The notes beneath the pieces are model-generated. The model did not search any database. It was not told the DNA's origin and saw only the letters and a list, made by a program, of their open reading frames with translations. This document shows, piece by piece, positions 5,882 through 8,245 of a stretch of DNA of 8,245 nucleotides; the first letter of the stretch is position 1; each line of letters starts with the position of its first letter. Source of the stretch: JBFWUM01 sp050247255 (lineage in GTDB: Bacteria; Acidobacteriota; Vicinamibacteria; Vicinamibacterales; UBA2999); the NCBI GenBank assembly GCA_050247255.1, contig JBFWUM010000091.1, forward strand, positions 1-8,245. The letters are read 5' to 3'. The position numbers and the translations under genes are program-made.

Positions 5882-5916
5882 TTACGGCTGTGCCTATAAA
5901 CCAGACACAGCCGTAA
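5882..5916. repeat. 11-bp perfect inverted repeat, stem-loop
   Basis: TTACGGCTGTG (5882-5892) pairs perfectly with CACAGCCGTAA (5906-5916) around a 13-base loop. It is downstream of the exported-protein gene and is not followed by a T tract, so it is not a classical intrinsic terminator. It could still end or protect that transcript, or be the first stem of a structured RNA running to the 58-codon ORF. Confidence 0.65.
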
Positions 5917-6000
5917 GACGTTTCCGGACGAAAACGCTGAATTTGTTAGGAATTCGCGGTTTGGGAGGATTGGCCGAGCTCTTGCCTCTTCCGTAGGCAA

Positions 6001-6177
6001 ATGCGGCCAGAACTGAAGCTGATCAAGTCGACCCGGGAGCTGGTGACCGCTCGCGACGATCGCGAGATCCGCTACCGCTGCCCGTTGGAAGACGTCCAGT
6101 GGGAAGTCTCCTGCGACGAGTCGGCTGACGAGGGGCCGGAACTCGTGTCCCGGCCCGCACGACGCCGCGCGAGCTAG
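6001..6177 (+). CDS. small hypothetical protein, 58 residues
   Basis: A short ORF, not recognised. The protein is hydrophilic with no signal peptide or membrane segment. It has two cysteines (27 and 38) in 'EIRYRCPLEDVQWEVSCDE', an acidic stretch after that and an Arg-rich end 'RPARRRAS'. Third positions are mostly G/C. The only in-frame start after the upstream stop (5947-5949) is the ATG at 6001. It has just AGG four bases upstream, and that AGG is part of an inverted repeat (TTGCCT 5982-5987, AGGCAA 5995-6000), so initiation may be structure-dependent. It is convergent with recA; a hairpin element lies between their stops. Confidence 0.5.
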   Translation: MRPELKLIKSTRELVTARDDREIRYRCPLEDVQWEVSCDESADEGPELVSRPARRRAS

Positions 6178-6179
6178 GT

Positions 6180-6206
6180 CTTCCGCCTGAAGGCGGAAGC
6201 CACGCC
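6180..6206 (-). repeat. REP-like hairpin element, copy 2 (immediately after recA)
   Basis: On the minus strand this is the same 27-base element as at 2089-2115, with 25 of 27 bases equal. Its stem is CTTCCGCC/GGCGGAAG with a 4-base loop (6188-6191). The two differing bases pair with each other in the stem (A-T in copy 1, G-C here). It directly abuts the recA stop codon and separates recA from the convergent 58-codon ORF. There is no T tract, so intrinsic termination is not shown; a role in 3'-end protection is possible. Confidence 0.75.
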
Positions 6207-7244
6207 TTAGACGGCGGCGGCCGCTACCTCCACCGGTCCCTTCACCAGCCCGAGTTCCCGGCGCACGCGATCCTCGATCGCCTGGCGGATGTCGGGGTTG
6301 TCCTTCAGGAACTGCTTCGCGTTCTCGCGCCCCTGGCCGAGCCGCTCGCCCGAGTAGGCGAACCAGGCGCCGCTCTTCTCGATAATTCGCTTCTCGACCG
6401 CGAGGTCGAGCAGGTCGCCCTCGCGCGAGATCCCCTCGCCATACATGATGTCGAACTCGGCCTCGCGGAACGGCGGCGCCATCTTGTTCTTCACCACCTT
6501 CACGCGGGTGCGGCCGCCGATCACCTGGTCGCCATCCTTGATGCTGGCAATGCGGCGAATGTCGATGCGTACCGACGAATAGAACTTCAGCGCGCGGCCG
6601 CCGGTGGTCGTTTCGGGGTTGCCGAACATGACGCCGATCTTCTCGCGCAGCTGGTTGATGAAGATGAGCGTGGTCTTCGACTTGGAGACGACGCCGGTGA
6701 GCTTGCGCAGCGCCTGGGACATGAGCCGCGCCTGGAGGCCCATCTGGGCCTCGCCCATCTCGCCCTCGATTTCGGCCTTCGGCACCAGCGCCGCGACCGA
6801 GTCGACGACGACGACGTCGACGCTGTTTGAGCGCACGAGGACTTCGACGATTTCGAGCGCCTGCTCGCCGTGGTCGGGCTGCGAGACGAGGAGGTTCTCG
6901 AGATCGATGCCGAGCTTCTGGGCGTACTGCGCGTCGAGCGCGTGCTCGGCGTCGACGAACGCCGCCAGGCCGCCGGCCCGCTGCGCCTCGGCGATGATCT
7001 GGAGCGTCAGCGTCGTCTTGCCTGACGACTCCGGGCCGAAGATTTCCACGACGCGGCCGCGGGGCACGCCGCCGATGCCGAGGGCATAGTCGATGCTGAT
7101 GGCGCCGGTGGAAATCGACTCGACCGGGGCGATGCTGCCGCGCTGGCCGAGCCGCATGATGGACCCCTTGCCGAACTGCTTCTCAATCTGTCCGACGGCA
7201 AGGTCCAGGGCTTTGGTGCGTTCTTTCAGGTCGTCGAGCGCCAT
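6207..7244 (-). CDS. recA: recombinase RecA
   Basis: The full-length 345-residue RecA forms nucleoprotein filaments on single-stranded DNA, drives strand exchange in recombinational repair and stimulates LexA self-cleavage. Walker A is GPESSGKT (residues 70-77). The catalytic Glu is in VDAEHALD (E100), and Walker B is VVVVDS (144-149). The DNA-binding L2 region runs from 'INQLREKIG' to 'GNPETTTGG' (about 196-216), with 'RVKVVKNK' further on. The ATG at 7244 has AGGAG seven bases upstream. The usual 'SQPDTGEQ' reads 'SQPDHGEQ' here, and the C-terminus ends 'VEVAAAAV' instead of a strongly acidic tail as in E. coli. It is transcribed alone from a recognisable promoter. A hairpin element sits at its stop codon. 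Confidence 0.99.
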   Translation of the reverse strand: MALDDLKERTKALDLAVGQIEKQFGKGSIMRLGQRGSIAPVESISTGAISIDYALGIGGVPRGRVVEIFGPESSGKTTLTLQIIAEAQRAGGLAAFVDAEHALDAQYAQKLGIDLENLLVSQPDHGEQALEIVEVLVRSNSVDVVVVDSVAALVPKAEIEGEMGEAQMGLQARLMSQALRKLTGVVSKSKTTLIFINQLREKIGVMFGNPETTTGGRALKFYSSVRIDIRRIASIKDGDQVIGGRTRVKVVKNKMAPPFREAEFDIMYGEGISREGDLLDLAVEKRIIEKSGAWFAYSGERLGQGRENAKQFLKDNPDIRQAIEDRVRRELGLVKGPVEVAAAAV

Positions 7245-7261
7245 GTATCGTCTCCTTCGCA

Positions 7262-7328
7262 GCTCCCTTTCCGGAGCAATGGCCGTGTGTGTCCCAGTCT
7301 GGGCGAGGCCTGTGACAGGTCAGGTCAC
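7262..7328 (-). promoter_or_regulatory. structured recA leader
   Basis: The roughly 99-base leader between the predicted recA start site and ATG contains several inverted repeats. GCTCC/GGAGC (7262-7266, 7273-7277) lies just upstream of the Shine-Dalgarno, CCCAG-T-CTGGG spans 7293-7303, and GTGAC-N7-GTCAC spans 7312-7328. A tandem CAGGTCAGGT is at 7316-7325. Regulation through this structure is inferred only. Confidence 0.35.
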
Positions 7329-7349
7329 GCCGGTGAACGGCCGCGGTCG

Positions 7350-7378
7350 ATCCTAGGAACGTGCCGAGCGAAAGTCAA
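7350..7378 (-). promoter_or_regulatory. recA promoter, sigma-70 type
   Basis: On the minus strand TTGACT (7378-7373) is followed after exactly 17 bases by TAGGAT (7355-7350), a good -35/-10 pair. The predicted start is near 7343. An imperfect palindrome, GTTCCTAGGATC (7360-7349), overlaps the -10 and could be a repressor site, but it does not match a LexA box I can name. Confidence 0.65.
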
Positions 7379-7605
7379 GCGAAAATATGTGCAGCTCGCG
7401 TCCATTCGCATCGGTACGTCAACGACTTAGAGAGGGCAGCGACTTTCGCCTGCTGCTCGCGGTGGCAGACGCTGCCAACCAACCGCGCCCTGGGGAGCGC
7501 GGTTCCTGCGAGGGCGCTGCGGACCCCGCCGCCGCCCCCGCGCGGGTACCGATTCGGAAGCGAGGCGAGCAGCGCCAGGCGGAAAGCAGTCGCGGAGTAG
7601 ACGTG
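7379..7605. other. intergenic region with strong tandem hairpins
   Basis: No convincing gene. The region holds closely packed inverted repeats. GGTGGCAG-ACG-CTGCCAACC spans 7461-7480 (8 pairs with one bulged A). AACCGCGC (7481-7488) pairs with GCGCGGTT (7497-7504). GGCGCTGC (7513-7520) pairs with GCAGCGCC (7569-7576). An alternative pairing, GCGCCC (7485-7490) with GGGCGC (7512-7517), would compete with the second. GAGTAG-ACGTG-CTACTC (7595-7611) overlaps the stop of the small membrane protein. It may encode a structured RNA, strand unknown. Confidence 0.4.
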
Positions 7606-7803
7606 CTACTCACTAATCCCGAGGAACCTCAGGGTAGCTGGGCTGGAGAGTACCCAGGTGAGCAGCGCCACAGTCGCGGCGACGGTGCCACAGACGATGT
7701 AGCAGTAGTCGCAGCAGAAAGCGCGCATGGCCGGATAGAGATCGACGTGGTTCTTGTAAAGAAAGCGACCTGGCTTGTCGAGCAACATCGTAGATGCCTC
7801 CAT
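7606..7803 (-). CDS. small single-pass membrane protein, 65 residues
   Basis: Not recognised by family. Residues 1-27 are polar and basic ('LLDKPGRFLYKNHVDLYPAMR'). A Cys-rich stretch 'FCCDYCYIVC' and a hydrophobic segment follow (about residues 35-55, 'IVCGTVAATVALLTWVL'), and the protein ends with the short tail 'LRFLGISE'. One transmembrane helix is likely. Third codon positions favour C and G, supporting real coding over the overlapping plus-strand frame. The ATG at 7803 has AGGA four bases upstream. It begins six bases after the end of the preceding minus-strand ORF, so the two may be co-transcribed. The four cysteines near the membrane entry could bind metal or form disulfides. Confidence 0.6.
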   Translation of the reverse strand: MEASTMLLDKPGRFLYKNHVDLYPAMRAFCCDYCYIVCGTVAATVALLTWVLSSPATLRFLGISE

Positions 7804-7809
7804 GGAGTC

Positions 7810-8028
7810 CTATAAGACTTGAGGAGACATACGGTAGAGCTTCTGGTGGCTAGTGTCTGTAGGACAAACACCCAAAATCGCCTTCCGAATTGGGCCCGGC
7901 GAATCCCGCGACCGTCCTGCCGCGGCAGTCCGGTGCTCGATCGGCGAGCCGTGGCACTTGGCGCACGGGTACATCGCCGCGGCGGGACCAATAGAGAGAT
8001 GTGGATGGATCGCGCATAGGCTCCTCAT
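7810..8028 (-). pseudogene. possible frameshifted small protein with a CAKCH motif
   Basis: Two overlapping minus-strand frames look like parts of one small protein. The first starts at ATG 8017, with GAGG five bases upstream, and reads 'MRDPSTSLYWSRRGDV' before becoming unconvincing and stopping at 7850. The second, open from 8028 to 7810, becomes protein-like at 'CAKCHGSPIEHRT' just where the first deteriorates, and ends six bases before the membrane-protein gene. A one-base shift near residue 17 would join them into a protein with a zinc-ribbon-like start. A C-x-x-C-H heme-binding role is less likely, since neither frame has a clear signal peptide. Alternatives are an intact 72-residue or 55-residue ORF. 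No family is assigned. Confidence 0.35.
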
Positions 8029-8050
8029 GGGCGTGACCGCGATGACCTAG

Positions 8051-8245
8051 TCAGCCGTTCCGCTCCACCGCCAGCGCCACGCCGTTGCCGCCGCCGAGAC
8101 ACAGCGTCGCGATGCCGCGACGGACGTTGCGGCGCTGCATGGCATAGAGCAGCGTCGTGAGGATGCGCGCGCCGCTGGCGCCAATCGGGTGGCCGAGCGC
8201 GACCGCACCGCCGTGCACGTTGACCTTCTGCGGATCGATCCCGAG
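8051..8245 (-). CDS. thiolase (acetyl-CoA acyltransferase), C-terminal part
   Basis: The last 64 residues of a thiolase run in from beyond the right edge. 'NVHGGAVALGHPIGASGARIL' is the thiolase signature containing the catalytic His of GHPIGASG, and 'GIATLCLGGGNGVALAVE' carries the C-terminal active-site Cys in CLGGG. Thiolases condense two acyl-CoA molecules or cleave 3-ketoacyl-CoA, acting in ketone and polyhydroxyalkanoate synthesis or in fatty-acid beta-oxidation. The fragment fits an acetyl-CoA acetyltransferase, but the substrate cannot be decided from it. The stop is TGA at 8053-8051; the next minus-strand ORF starts 33 bases downstream. The truncation is due only to the window edge. 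Confidence 0.95.
   Translation of the reverse strand, partial: LGIDPQKVNVHGGAVALGHPIGASGARILTTLLYAMQRRNVRRGIATLCLGGGNGVALAVERNG

Noticed and set aside
5882..5916. Intrinsic terminator of the exported-protein gene
   Set aside because: The stem is strong but the loop is 13 bases and no T tract follows, so it was listed only as an inverted repeat.
5939..5955. Second attC at GTTAGG near 5945
   Set aside because: GTTAGGA lacks the final pyrimidine of the core, and no matching R''/L'' partner is found upstream.
7387..7815. Plus-strand frame of 142 codons upstream of recA
   Set aside because: No recognisable motif or good ribosome binding site. It overlaps the more protein-like minus-strand membrane ORF and the hairpin region.
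1..8245. CRISPR array, transposon or IS element
   Set aside because: No regularly spaced repeats, no transposase or integrase motif, and no paired terminal inverted repeats with target duplication were seen.

Overview
The window is high-GC bacterial DNA, probably a metagenome-assembled contig: it contains a 100-base run of N at 1377-1476. GC-rich codon third positions, the type of RecA, and the mix of a large secreted beta-helix protein with small unknown proteins suggest Acidobacteriota (possibly Vicinamibacteria). That placement is an inference from style, not a proven assignment.

Layout. At 1-630, on the minus strand, lies what looks like an integron gene cassette. It holds an overlapping DUF4160/DUF2442 gene pair and ends in a well-formed attC recombination site that reaches the left edge of the window. 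At 753-2012, also minus, lies a likely operon: a small unknown protein, a lipoprotein parvulin-type peptidyl-prolyl isomerase cut by the N gap, and an Hsp15-type S4 RNA-binding protein. A tRNA-Phe(GAA) gene with a plausible promoter follows on the plus strand at 2128-2203. Next come a small helical unknown protein (minus, 2216-2527) and, divergent from it, a 1022-residue exported beta-helix protein (plus, 2727-5795). That protein carries an inserted fibronectin-III-like domain and two tandem C-terminal concanavalin/laminin-G-like domains.

The stretch 5796-6000 holds a 25-bp imperfect direct repeat and a series of inverted repeats leading into a 58-codon ORF (6001-6177). recA (minus, 6207-7244) converges on this ORF. 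Upstream of recA is a recognisable promoter, a structured leader and a GC-rich stretch of strong hairpins (7461-7576). Further right, on the minus strand, lie a small membrane protein, a small Cys-containing ORF that may be frameshifted, and the C-terminal end of a thiolase running off the window.

The most notable points are the attC site and its cassette, and a 27-bp hairpin element present twice (upstream of tRNA-Phe, and directly after recA) whose only two differences are a compensated base pair. There are also two candidate structured-RNA regions (5882-6009 and 7461-7576). No CRISPR array, transposase or integrase gene was seen.
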